Positions 45,501-56,999 of a stretch of 64,000 nucleotides of DNA are shown here, piece after piece. Source of the DNA: Apostichopus japonicus (taxonomy: Eukaryota > Echinodermata > Holothuroidea > Aspidochirotida > Stichopodidae); the NCBI RefSeq assembly GCF_037975245.1, contig NC_092562.1, positions 17,497,521 through 17,561,520 of the forward strand, in the 5' to 3' direction. Under the pieces are notes generated by a model. The model was not told where the DNA came from and did no database searches. It was given only the letters and a program-made list of their open reading frames with translations. Numbering within the stretch: the first letter of the stretch is position 1; each line of letters begins with the position of its first letter. The position numbers and the translations under genes were made by a program.

Positions 45501-45656
45501 AGCCTACGGGTATGCTTTAGCGTTAGCCCTGAGGTATACAGTGTACACAGTGTAGAGCGTATACACTGAATACAGGCTACTTCCGCTGTCAAAAAACTAC
45601 GGATGCCTGTACGTCAGGTCAACTTATATACCAACTGGGGGATATACTTTGAGAGC

Positions 45657-45862
45657 AAGACTTAGGTTTACCGTAAGGGTTTGACCAATTGGATTTTTCC
45701 TTGCCAAATGACCCAAAAAGTAGGTAGCAACTTATAACGACTGATATGCAGTCCTAGTACCATAAGGTATACTGATGTAAAATTTCAAGTTGATCCAATC
45801 ATTTCACCTCAGGTAAACCTAAGCACCAACTTGGAGAAGTAAACGTAAATACCAATCCAGTG

Positions 45863-45911
<49 letters not shown>
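45657..45911. repeat. Inverted repeat plus (AT)n tract
   Basis: GACTTAGGTTTACC (45659-45672) and GGTAAACCTAAG (45812-45823) are inverse complements. An AT run at 45864-45911 follows. Inverted relative of 26825-26920. Confidence 0.7.
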
Positions 45912-45914
<3 letters not shown>

Positions 45915-46343
45915 AATTGTACAATTGTGCTATGAAACCAACTGTGGCTGGTCTGGAACTCGACCGAGTCGCCGGGAACACGATGCGTTTCGGTATTAGA
46001 CCAGGATCTATATGATCCGTAACTCATACAGTGAATCTAAAAATAAATTCCGCATGTGATTGGAGAATTGAGCACATCTCCTGTGAATATCATGTAGTGC
46101 GTGGGGGGGGGGGCAGGCGGATGCACCTATCACTTCTTGAGATTGTTCCAATCTGCGTGAAAATGCCCCACCACCCACCCCCCACAACCCCTACGCCCCA
46201 CCCCTCTTATCACTTCCCGATGGGTTACAAAACTTAAACAATAACCTTCGCCCGTAGTACCAAAACCTTGACAAAATCCGGCAGCACACCACTTCATCGA
46301 TAGATAACGAGTCTAGTGATCGGGCTGTGTATAAGTGATGCTA

Positions 46344-47568
46344 GAGGTCGTGCATATGGCAAGCCCTTTAACATTTACCTCGCAATTAGACTTAAGTCGA
46401 ATACATTTCACTTAAGTGGAATACATTCTACTTAAGTGAAATGTTATTCCACTTAAGTAAAATGTATTCAACTTAAGTGGAATTCAATATCCCTTAAGTA
46501 GAATTCCATTTCTCTTAAGTGGAAATGGACATTTCTATTTCACTTAAGTGGATATGCCTCCCACTTAAGTGGAATTGTATTTCACTTTAGTGGAAATGCA
46601 TTCCACTTAAGTGGAATTGTATTTCACGTAAGTGGAATACATTTCCACTTAAGTGGAATACATTTCCACTTAAGCTAAATAGCCCATCTATTTCACTTAA
46701 GTGGAATACAATTCCACTTAAGTGAAATGCATTTCCACTTAAGTGAAATACAATTCCATTTAAGTGGAATGCATTTCCACTTAAGTGGAATTGTATTCCA
46801 CTTAAGTGGAATACAATTTCACTTAAGTGGAATAATATCTTTTGCTCGTCAATTTCCCTTAAGTGGAATTCTATTCTGCCAAAGTAAAATACAATTCCAC
46901 TTAAGTGGAAGTGTTGATATGTGGCTTATATATAAATACAATTTAGGGTAATGTTCGGTAATGTTATTTTGGTAATGGTATTCATCTGGTACAAGGTCAG
47001 GTATGTACGTACTCACCTTGCACGGATGTTAAGTGCTAGCTGGATCCCGATGGACAGCCGATATTCATTGTGCACATATCGACACCACGTATCGCGGTAA
47101 GTTGTTTATAATGGCGCGCAAAGGCATGGGCAAAGTTTTGCGTTGAATGTACTAGCCAATCACATTCCACTTAAGTGAAATAGACTATCCAATCACATTT
47201 CACTTAAGTGGAATTGTATTCCACTTAAGTGAAATAGAAAGGAAATTCCACTTAAGTGGAATTGTATCCACTTAAGTAGAATAAAATTCCACTTAAGTGA
47301 AATGCATTTCCACTTAAGTGAAATACAATCCCCTTAAGTGAAATAGATTAAGCTTAAGTAAGATGCAGTGACAAGTTGATGAATTCAGCTTAAGTAAAAT
47401 ACAATTAAGCTTAAGTGGAATGGTATTCCACTTAAGTGAAATAGAATTCCACGTAAGTTAAATAGTATTCTGCTTAAGTGATATTGAATTCCACTTAAGT
47501 GAAATGTATTCGACTTAAGTCGAATTGCGAGGTAAATGTTAAAACGGCTTGCCATACGTGCACTGACC
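46344..47568. mobile_element. Foldback element built of CTTAAG palindromes
   Basis: The outer ends (left: AGGTCGTGCATATGGCAAGC; right: inverse of AGGTCAGTGCACGTATGGCA) continue as inverted repeats through AACATTTACCTCGCAATT and GACTTAAGTCGAAT. Inside are two arrays of the palindrome TTCCACTTAAGTGGAA and variants: about 20 CTTAAG cores at 46390-46915 and about 15 at 47163-47522. A roughly 245-bp non-repetitive centre separates them. TA dinucleotides at 46342-46343 and 47569-47570 may be the target duplication. No coding frame. Confidence 0.85.
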
Positions 47569-47927
47569 TAAATGGAGTGTAACCACTCCCGATTTTGCAA
47601 TTTCCCAAGATCAGGCCCGAAAAATCCCAAGACATTCCAAGAACACTGTGCTGTATGGATTTCTAGCAATATCCAGCGATATCTAGGGATGAATATCCCA
47701 AGATCTTACCTAAACTGAAGGCAGATAGAGAATCGAAACCTTCAGTGTACTGAACTTGAAACTGCGTCTTTCGAAATGAAAAGAATGTCGGGAATTGCAC
47801 AATAAACAAATCAAAGTTATTTATTTCAGTCTCATTTCAATTATTCGAATTTGTTAAGCAAACAGCAGATATCACATCATATAAGTGAGCATGAACATGG
47901 CGTTCCAGGATGAACAGCCTCTAAACC

Positions 47928-48112
47928 ATGGGCGCAGATCCTGGTGCGGACAGCGGGACGCGTCCCCATCAACTTTTTCAGTAGTGGGGACATGATATAC
48001 CGTGTCCCCACCAATTTGTCTTGACCAATAGCTGCATTTCAAGTTCCCCTGTATTGAACCTTGGCGCAGTTAGATCCAGCCCAGCCCCCGGTTCCTACGC
48101 CCTTGCTAACCA
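47928..48112. mobile_element. Short TIR element (GGGCGYAG ends)
   Basis: CATGGGCGCAGATCCTGG at the left; the right end is the inverse of CAAGGGCGTAGGAACCGG. About 185 bp, hAT-MITE-like. Confidence 0.55.
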
Positions 48113-48784
48113 CTGCGTCACAGCAACTGTTGAGAAATAATGCTATTTTTTCTTCAAAATGGAACCCAGGGAGATGTTCAAAATGCTGTACTTGTAAACA
48201 GGATAACTCAACACGTACACCTTTATTGAACTTCATATTTCAAATGGTCTTAAAATTGGCATTATTTTCAGTGATTAATACTACATGACTCTAGGTTTGG
48301 CAGTAACTTGTGAAAATGTTTCATAGTGAAAATAAAACAATGTCATGTAACTCATTAATTATTAAAGGGGTGGCAGAGCTGCTTTTCTTGCTCAAATTGA
48401 TCAAAGAATATGTCCATGTGCTCATACATAGAGCATCTGTATGTCTTTATTTCACATAGGAAGACTGTTCTCTCTGGGTATTGAAACATTTTGGAATATA
48501 AATTCTACATTTTTGAGTCCTTAAAAGATCTTAATTCTTTTGATTGCCTTGTTGCTAAAGTAATGGTCAAGGCAACGTTTCCTGAATCTGCATAGCTCAT
48601 GTCGCAGAGCGGTTGAAAACTATTAATATACAACAACCAGTTAAAACAACAGTATCAGGCAGTATTTTAGCACCCTCCGTTCCATTTTTGAAGAAAAAAT
48701 TACGATTAAAACATTGAACACTTCTATCGCTTAGCGTACAATTTCCGAGGAAACAACACCGTGAAACTGGAGAACATTTATGAA

Positions 48785-48955
48785 TAAGAAAGGTTTGATT
48801 TGTCTGCTTTGAATTAACGTATGACTGGCAAGATGCGTCGAGCGCTCTCTATCGGCCTCGTTTTTGGTCAGTTTGCAACTTCAGAGGAACAATAGAAACC
48901 CGAAAAAAACTTTTAAAACGAACAAAGGATTCACAAACCTTTGTTCTACGTAAAA
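48785..48955. repeat. Copy of the 51395-51562 segment with terminal hairpin
   Basis: GGCAAGATGCGTCGAGC and CAGTTTGCAACTTCAGAGGA are shared with 51436-51504. In both, a TAG stop in the same position is followed by a hairpin (here GAACAAAGG and CCTTTGTTC). Confidence 0.75.
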
Positions 48956-49035
48956 GATAAGCAGAATGAAAATAAAATAAAACTGTTAGCAAACTGCTTA
49001 TCCACTAGAGAGCCTGTGCAATAGAATGTGTAAAA

Positions 49036-49069
49036 GTTTCGATCCTAGCAGGATCTTCTTCAGAGGCTA
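49036..49069 (-). ncRNA. Second hammerhead-like motif (degenerate)
   Basis: The - strand reads AGCCTCTGAAGAAGATCCTG, CTAGGATCGAAAC, identical to 18448-18480 through GAAAC. It then diverges to TTTTAC, so the cleavage-site GTC and stem I partner are absent. Confidence 0.4.
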
Positions 49070-49085
49070 AAAAAATAAGATAAGC

Positions 49086-50460
49086 AGAAAGTTTGGTTTA
49101 TTGTAGATTTGTGTGTGCGGAATTAGCCCGATTGATACGGGAAAGGTGATTAATTTGCTCTAGGTGGGTTATGGTGCGGTTATCTATAATTATTTCGAAA
49201 ATCTTACCTAAGGCTGGGAGGAGACTAACTGGTCGATAGTTTTGAATTTTGGTGCGGTCTTTACTTAGTTTCGGTATTAAAATCTTTTTGGCGGATTTCC
49301 ATGGGGTTGGGAAATAACCCAGTGTAAGGAGTTCGTTAAATAGTGGGAAAATATGAGAGTTAATGAATATCGGAGGGGAGTTTTTAGGCATTTGGTCATT
49401 TATGTTGTCAGGACCAGTGGAGGATGCATGTTTTAGTGGCACTATACCAATTGTTTATATCTATTTTATTGAGCAGAGAAATGTTTTTGTTGAGACATCC
49501 TAATGGGTTGGTGTGAAAGCTTGTTGCATTACTGATAATTGTACGATCTATTTCGTGTTTACAGCTGATATCGTATGGGGGGCCATCGTATATATTGCAT
49601 ATACTTGTAAAGTACGATTCAATTAGCTTCATTTGGTCTTGAGTTTTTGTGATGAGGTTACCTACGTTATCTCTAAGGCCTTGGTCTGTTTTACCTGTGT
49701 TTGGTGTTGTAATGGGGTTAATGTTTTTTTTTAATTAAATTTTCCAAAAGTGTTTCGGGTTTTTATCATTAATGATTAAATCGCAGTTGTTTTGGACGCG
49801 GTTTTGTTCATCCGCCAATATTTGTCTGTTTATTGCTATTTAAGTTGGTTAATTTGGGTTTTTAGGGTTGGGTCTCGGGAGATGATATAAGTTCTACGTA
49901 GGCGACGTCTGAGTTTCATAAGTGTAAGAATATTCTTGTTTAGTTTTCGTTTGCTGTTTAGTTTTTAAGGGACAGTGTCTTTTGAAAGTATAGAAGATAT
50001 GATGGGCAACGCTGTCACAGTAATTGTCGATGTAATTTAGCTCGTTGTTTTGGTTGTTGTATTTTGGGAGTCTGTTTTATTGTAATTATACGTCAATTCG
50101 TTATTTGGTATGCAGTTGAGGTTAATGTCTAGCTCAAAAACGAGTGGAAAATGGTCACTGATTTAGTCATCTTCTAGGATTTGTATCGAATGTGTTTTAG
50201 TTGCGAGTAGAGGTGATTTGAGGTTATATGGGTAGTCAAGTAGTTCTGTAATATTGTTTATTGGGTTCATCCTAGGTTTGGTATTTTGGTTAATTATCGT
50301 TAAGTTGTATTAATCACATATTTCTAAGAGAGACTTGCTTTTTTTCAGAAAAAATGTGGTGGGCATTTACTAGGAGTTTTTTATCTTTTTATTAGAACAT
50401 TTTTTTTTTATTATATCGGTGGATATCCGGGGCTCATTTGGGGGACCATAATCATACCAC
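49086..50460 (-). mobile_element. Jockey-like LINE fragment, copy 2
   Basis: Parallel to 60240-61640 of the longer copy. The - strand frames include an RT N-terminal part (SKDRTKIQNYRPVSLLPALG) and a linker region (CKHEIDRTIISNATSFHTNP). Many frameshifts. Its 3' end is cut at 49086, next to the Penelope-like hammerhead fragment. Confidence 0.85.
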
Positions 50461-50572
50461 CAAAGTGTCCATTAGCTATAGGTTGCATTGAGGGTGTGTT
50501 ATTCTTGCGTCAAATGGCGTACCATGGAAGGGGAGGGGGAGGGGGTTGGGTGGTCTATCTGGCAGTGGCGGA

Positions 50573-50932
50573 GCGTCCATACAGTCAGGGGGGCGGATGC
50601 CCCCTGACGGACTCAAATGGACTGCTGGCGCCCTTTTCAGCTTTTTACCACTTTTTATTTATATGCGATTATCGACGTTTTTAATGCGCTCTCATCTACC
50701 TATTGACATTCGCACATTTTTTTTTTGGCGATGACACCTATTTATTCTTCATTTATCTGCATATTAGCAAGGCCCGGAAAGGGTCATTTCCGGCGATCTA
50801 GGGAGCATCTTTATTCAAAAATTTCTCTACGCTCCGCGCCAACCCGTGGTGGCGCTCCGCTTAGATAGTGTCAAAAGCGCCCCTACAGACCATCCTCGCC
50901 CCCCTCGACCAATACCCCTAGCTCCGACACTG
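50573..50932. mobile_element. hAT-like MITE, copy 3 (inverted)
   Basis: CAGTGGCGGAGCGTCCATAC at the left and CCCTAGCTCCGACACTG at the right. Inverse orientation to the copies at 37014 and 39125, and retains the GGCCCGGAAAGGGTCATTTC segment. Confidence 0.7.
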
Positions 50933-51162
50933 CAAAAGACCCGATAGAAATACGTATTCTTTATAAGTGCACAATTTTGAAAAACCCCTCTTTTCAGCCC
51001 CCTCTCATGTCCTCTCTGAAACACCCATCAACATTGAAATAAGACTTGGAGTAGAAGACACCCTTGTCTTTGTTATACACAAATTTCGTGTAATTATCTG
51101 ACCGGGAAAGTCTTGTTGTTTATAGGCCTATGATTTCTACAGTTTTTCATAAATCATATATC

Positions 51163-51725
51163 AGGTTTTTTGCCCCCCCCCCCCACCCGCACGCCCCCAC
51201 ACAACACCCAATTCCAAAATAAACTTCAGATTCGTAATCAGCGTGTCGCGAACTACCAGAAAAGATACACATTTATCGCCTTTGCGACAAAAAGTGTTTT
51301 CACCTAAAAAAACCGTAAGGGGTACGTACCTCTTGCAGTTTTTTGCCAAAATTGACCCATTTATTCATAAATGTCAAGATAAAACTCAAGATGACAAACA
51401 AAGGTTTGATTTGACTGCTTTGAAATCACGTATCACTGGCAAGATGCGTCGAGCACCCTCTTATGACACTTATTTCGCTCAGTTTGCAACTTCAGAGGAA
51501 CAATAGAAAACCGAAAAACTTTTAGGGACAACAAAAGGTTTTATAACCTTTGTTCGTCGTAAAAGTTTTTCGGTCTTACTTTTCTTTGAGGTGAAAAAAA
51601 AATTGTCGCAAAAGCGATAAATGTGTATCTTTTCTGGTAGTTCGCGACACGCTGATTACGAATCTGAAGTTTATTTTGGAATTAGGTGCTGTGTTGGGGC
51701 GTGGGGGCAAAAAACCTGATTTGCA
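51163..51725. repeat. Large imperfect inverted repeat
   Basis: The arm 51163-51310 (AAACTTCAGATTCGTAATCA, GCGTGTCGCGAACTACCAGA) recurs inverted at 51585-51725. The loop of about 270 bp carries the frame ending QFATSEEQ and a second hairpin. Confidence 0.85.
51510..51574. repeat. 65-bp near-perfect hairpin
   Basis: ACCGAAAAACTTTTA ... AAAGGTT, a TTAT loop, AACCTTT ... TAAAAGTTTTTCGGT. Only a few unpaired positions in the arms. Confidence 0.9.
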
Positions 51726-52394
51726 GTTTTGCCAAAACTGACCAAAAATCGATCCAAAATCGATTTCGCCCAAATGACGTAACAGGGGGTAACCGATGCT
51801 CAGGAGCCCAAATTTGCAACTCCCAGGTCCATATCTGCTTCCGTGCGGGAGATACGTGGTCCCAAAGGAATCTGCATAGCCCTCCAAAAGATTTTATTGA
51901 TAAGATCCAAAGTACTATTTTTGATTTATTTCGAACGGGAAAACTGATAAAGTAAGGAAAATTACTATGTATAACCCCATTGAAAAGGGGGGTTTAAAAA
52001 AATATATGTTCACAGCTTTGTTGGTGCTCTCAAAATCTCTTGGGCCAAGCGTTATTGTAATAATGCCAACACGGGGTATTGGAAGCTCTTTTATTTCATT
52101 CCTCTCTGTCGCCGTCCGGTAAAGAGTTGCTTTTTAATTATAATTTTCATGACCAGGATATTTCCTGTATTTAAAAATACCTTCATTGGACAAATTTGTA
52201 TGGTTTTGAGTAAGCTTAGCTACCTTTAAGAAACCATCGGAAATTGGGTGTGCAAATCCCGAATAATTTTATTAGAATTGATAATACCATTGTTTATGAC
52301 AAAAAGCTTTTACGACGCCGGTTTACTGTTTGTTAGGGATATGTTTTTGCTAGATGGGAAGCAATTGTCCAAATAATGCTTTTCTGACCAGTCT

Positions 52395-52490
52395 TCTACA
52401 TTGTTAAGCTATTGTATGCTTTATAGAAGACTTCCTTTCACATTGTATATTTGCACGTGAGAAAAAACAAAATAAATCAAATAATTAATA
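52395..52490 (+). mobile_element. L2-like LINE 3' tail fragment
   Basis: ATTGTTAAGCTATTG ... AGAAGACTTCCTTTCACATT ... TGCACGTGAGAAAAAAC ... AAATAAATCAAATAAT parallels the 3' end of the LINE at 13340-13450. Confidence 0.7.
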
Positions 52491-52850
52491 ATTATTTCTA
52501 AACATTTACGGTGGTTAGTGTTATGTACTTAGAAAGTAAGACAAACTCTCTGTCTAGAATTCAACTCCCAGAGGAGGTATTGTTTTGGTATTTCTTTTCC
52601 TCATTTTGCAGTTAAAATATTAGAAAAGCCTATCATTTCTCAATTAACAGTTACTGTGGCGAAGTTGTTATGTTGTATAATTTTGCATATTTATTATTGT
52701 TTTGTACAATGAAATTGTCAATAAACTGAAAAAAATGAGACATACTCCTTGTCTTGAATTCAAACACCAGAGGATGCATTTGATTTTCTATTTATTTGCC
52801 TTCTAATGTTGTGAAGATTAAATATTAGAAACGAGTATTCAATCTCAACA

Positions 52851-54870
52851 GTTCTCGTGGCGCAGTTGGTAGTGCTCTGGACTGGAGAGACAGACAAACT
52901 CCATGTCTCCGGTTCGAACCCCAGACAGCATTTTATATTTTGCTCTTTTCCTGATTTCATTCTGGACTATGAAGTTTAAATATTAGAAACGAGCATTATT
53001 TCTCAACAGTTCTAGTGGCGCAGTTGGTAGTGCTCTGGACTGGAGAGACAGACAAACTCCATGTCTCCGGTTCGAACCCCAGACAGAGCATTTTATATTT
53101 TTGCTCTTTTACTTATTCCATTCTGGACTTTGAAGTTTAAATATTAGAAACGAGCATTAATTCTCAACAGTTCTAGTGGCGCAGTTGGTAGTGCTCTGGA
53201 CTGGAGAGACAGACAAACTCCATGTCTCCGGTTCGAACCCCAGACAGAGCATTTTATATTTTTGCTGTTTTACTTATTCCATTCTGGACTTTGAAGTTTA
53301 AATATTAGAAACGAGCATTAATTCTCAACAGTTCTAGTGGCGCAGTTGGTAGTGCTCTGGACTGGAGAGACAGACAAACTCCATGTCTCCGGTTCGAACC
53401 CCAGACAGAGCATTTTATATTTTTGCTCTTTTACTGATTCTATTCTGGACTCTGAAGTTTAAATATTAGAAACGAGCATTAATTCTCAACAGTTCTAGTG
53501 GCGCAGTTGGTAGTGCTCTGGACTGGAGAGACAGACAAACTCCATGTCTCCGGTTCGAACCCCAGACAGAGCATTTTATATTTTTGCTCTTTTACTTATT
53601 CCATTCTGGACTTTGAAGTTTAAATATTAGAAACGAGCATTAATTCTCAACAGTTCTAGTGGCGCAGTTGGTAGTGCTCTGGACTGGAGAGACAGACAAA
53701 CTCCATGTCTCCGGTTCGAACCCCAGACAGAGCATTTTATATTTTTGCTCTTTTACTTATTCCATTCTGGACTTTGAAGTTTAAATATTAGAAACGAGCA
53801 TTAATTCTCAACAGTTCTAGTGGCGCAGTTGGTAGTGCTCTGGACTGGAGAGACAGACAAACTCCATGTCTCCGGTTCGAACCCCAGACAGAGCATTTTA
53901 TATTTTTGCTCTTTTACTGATTCTATTCTGGACTCTGAAGTTTAAATATTAGAAACGAGCATTAATTCTCAACAGTTCTAGTGGCGCAGTTGGTAGTGCT
54001 CTGGACTGGAGAGACAGACAAACTCCATGTCTCCGGTTCGAACCCCAGACAGAGCATTTTATATTTTTGCTGTTTTACTTATTCCATTCTGGACTTTGAA
54101 GTTTAAATATTAGAAACGAGCATTAATTCTCAACAGTTCTAGTGGCGCAGTTGGTAGTGCTCTGGACTGGAGAGACAGACAAACTCCATGTCTCCGGTTC
54201 GAACCCCAGACAGAGCATTTTATATTTTTGCTGTTTTACTTATTCCATTCTGGACTTTGAAGTTTAAATATTAGAAACGAGCATTAATTCTCAACAGTTC
54301 TAGTGGCGCAGTTGGTAGTGCTCTGGACTGGAGAGACAGACAAACTCCATGTCTCCGGTTCGAACCCCAGACAGAGCATTTTATATTTTTGCTCTTTTAC
54401 TGATTCTATTCTGGACTCTGAAATTTAAATATTAGAAACGAGCATTAATTCTCAACAGTTCTAGTGGCGCAGTTGGTAGTGCTCTGGACTGGAGAGACAG
54501 ACAAACTCCATGTCTCCGGTTCGAACCCCAGACAGAGCATTTTATATTTTTGCTCTTTTACTTATTCCATTCTGGACTTTGAAGTTTAAATATTAGAAAC
54601 GAGCATTAATTCTCAACAGTTCTAGTGGCGCAGTTGGTAGTGCTCTGGACTGGAGAGACAGACAAACTCCATGTCTCCGGTTCGAACCCCAGACAGAGCA
54701 TTTTATATTTTTGCTGTTTTACTTATTCCATTCTGGACTTTGAAGTTTAAATATTAGAAACGAGCATTAATTCTCAACAGTTCTAGTGGCGCAGTTGGTA
54801 GTGCTCTGGACTGGAGAGACAGACAAACTCCATGTCTCCGGTTCGATTCCCAGACAGAGCATCATGTCCA
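52851..54870. repeat. 13-unit tRNA-like satellite, 161 bp
   Basis: Unit starts (GTTCT-GTGGCGCAG) at 52851, 53009, 53170, 53331, 53492, 53653, 53814, 53975, 54136, 54297, 54458, 54619 and 54780. Each has an A-box-like TGGCGCAGTTGGTAGTGCTC and a B box GGTTCGAACCCC. The T-stem does not pair well, so tRNA function is unlikely. The linker comes in three types, and the ACTGATTCTATTCTGGACTC type recurs at units 4, 7 and 10. First and last units are more diverged. Confidence 0.92.
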
Positions 54871-54949
54871 GACAGAGCCTTTTACTTTTCTACCCTCTGG
54901 AGGGAGTGGAAGTATAAATATAAGAAACGAAGTTTCTCCAGAGGGAACC

Positions 54950-55019
54950 GAAATGGTGTAATTGGTTATTCCATCGTTCAGTAAGTGATTGGTTTGGATT
55001 GCATCGGTTCAAGTCCCAG
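54950..55019 (+). repeat. Degenerate tRNA-like sequence
   Basis: GGTGTAATTGGTTATTCC (A-box-like) then GGTTCAAGTCC (B box). No foldable acceptor seen. Confidence 0.4.
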
Positions 55020-55270
55020 GTGAGTATTTGCAAAAGGAGTTCTGACAAGTGGATGAGGTGAATCCCGAAGGTGGGCGGCTCCTCCTCCTGACAGGTGGGT
55101 AAGGCGAGTACCAAGGTGAGAGGGGGTGAAGGTGTGGACAAGGTGAGGTGGCCGCCCCCTCTCCCTGACAAGGTAAAGGCGCGGACAAGTGGAGCTCGCC
55201 GCCACCCCCCCCCATGACAAGGTTCACTCGCGGACAAGTGGAGTTCGCCGCCACCCCTCCCCCCCTGACT
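55020..55270. repeat. GC-rich minisatellite, ~50-bp unit
   Basis: Blocks TGACAAGG...GCGGACAAGTGGAG-TCGCCGCCACC at about 55169 and 55216, and a diverged longer one at 55090. Confidence 0.7.
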
Positions 55271-55377
55271 AGCTAATCGGTAGTCGGGGGGAGGAGTAGT
55301 GGAGAAAATGTTTTATAAAAACGACTAAGTCCAAACAGCAGCATCTTTAAATATTTGTAAAGCTTTAGAAACTAGAG

Positions 55378-55450
55378 GCCCATCTAATGGTCTAGTGGTA
55401 AAGACTTTTGCTTTTGCATCTCAAGGTCCCTGGCTCAAACTCAACCTCTG
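55378..55450 (+). repeat. Degenerate tRNA-like sequence (SINE head)
   Basis: The A box TGGTCTAGTGGTAAAGAC is good; the B box GGCTCAAACTC is poor. Not a functional tRNA by eye. Confidence 0.45.
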
Positions 55451-56999
55451 CTTTTCCTTTTACAATACTCATGTAAAAGGAAGAGAAAAAAAAAGGAAGT
55501 AAAAAGAGTGATACTTTGAAATAACTTCTTTTTTTTAATGACAAATCAGTTCATGGACAGGATATACCTTCATCCCTCCCACCACAGTTAATACCCTTCA
55601 ACTACCTGTCCAGAAACAGGTTATCCCTCATCAAATTATTATGCAAATACTAATCAAAACATGCAATACATATTTCATAAACATTCTTAGTGATACCTGC
55701 ATCTACTATTGAGATGGTTGGGTGACAACAGACAGTTATTTTCTATAATGTTTCTATTATTTATAATATCAGCCTGGAGGGCAGTTACTTAATGATACTA
55801 AGCAGTCACATGTACATATGGGATAAGCCTATGGCCTTTTTACTTCACACCAGGTGGCTATCCAATTCACACCAGTACTTTCTTTTTGGACATTTTTTTT
55901 TTAAACATTTGGAAGACCATTTCAACATGAGGGGAAAAAGAATTGATTTCTCCTAGATAAAAATAATAACCCCATCTTACTTTAGCCAGACAGGGCTTGA
56001 ATCCATAGGTTTGCTTGACAACAAGTTCCCAACAAAACAAAGGAGTTGGCCTTCCATGGCTGATTGATTATTCAGTTTACAATACCATGGCACCCCTGCT
56101 ACCATAAATAAAATTTTCTTTAACTTTCATTTATTAACTAAACCTGATTTTGAATTAATTTTAGATAACTTAATTTTTACATTTTTTGCCCTCCAGTTTG
56201 AAAAAGGAAACGATACTACCATAGCACAAACAACATATATGTGGAAAGGTTGCTCCCTTTCATTGCTGTCTCAATCACACACCCCCCCCCCCCGCTCCGA
56301 CTACCACACCCCAAATTATATACACGAAGAGTGCATTATTGAAAGTTTCTTTAAATATAGCCTTTTCATGCAGTAAACCTGTGCTGCTGCAAACTGAAAA
56401 TTCAATTCAAAGATTCTCCCTCTTCACTTTCAACACTTTCATTTCTCCTTCTCTATCCTTCGCCTCACCACCCCCCCCCCCCCACCCCTGGTCCTTCCAA
56501 CTATCATCCATAACTCCTGCCAATATCAAATTCAGTCACCTTAACATCCCCCCATAAAGTGTCAGTCAGTCAAGCACCACAATGTTTGTAGACCAAGAAA
56601 TCAACACCCGAAACTCATTTTTAAAACTTTAAAGCCCCATCAAATAAAGATGCTGTTTTTTTCTTCTTTTTCTCTAAACAAGATAAACACACAAACACCA
56701 AATCCAAAATATATAAAATTCAAATTCCCATTTTGAATATTCTTCAAATTTTGTTTGCCAAGCCACGTTAAAAAAGTGAGTGTTATTCTTTTTGGCCTTC
56801 CCCCATCTTTGTGTTTGCATTGCAACAAGGTGTAGTTTTCTATACTAAAAAAAACAAATGAAATCAAATAAAACTTAAATAAAAGATGATTACAGCACAT
56901 GCAGGAGAAGAGTGAGAGCCCTCCCAAATACTACCGGCTTATGTATACAAAAGACCTTTTTTCCGAAATCCTTTTTCCGACATCGTGGCAAATCGAGAG
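55451..56999. other. SRP68 downstream region / possible 3' UTR
   Basis: Poly-C runs near 56283 and 56470. No separate gene recognised; the portion next to 57000 is expected to hold the SRP68 3' UTR. Confidence 0.4.

Noticed and set aside
52851-54870. Thirteen functional tRNA genes
   Set aside because: A and B boxes are good but the T-stem and acceptor stem have several mismatches, so I call a tRNA-derived satellite.
54890-55254. Overlapping - strand His/Pro/Ser-rich frames
   Set aside because: All three frames are open through a GC-rich minisatellite; an artefact of the repeat.
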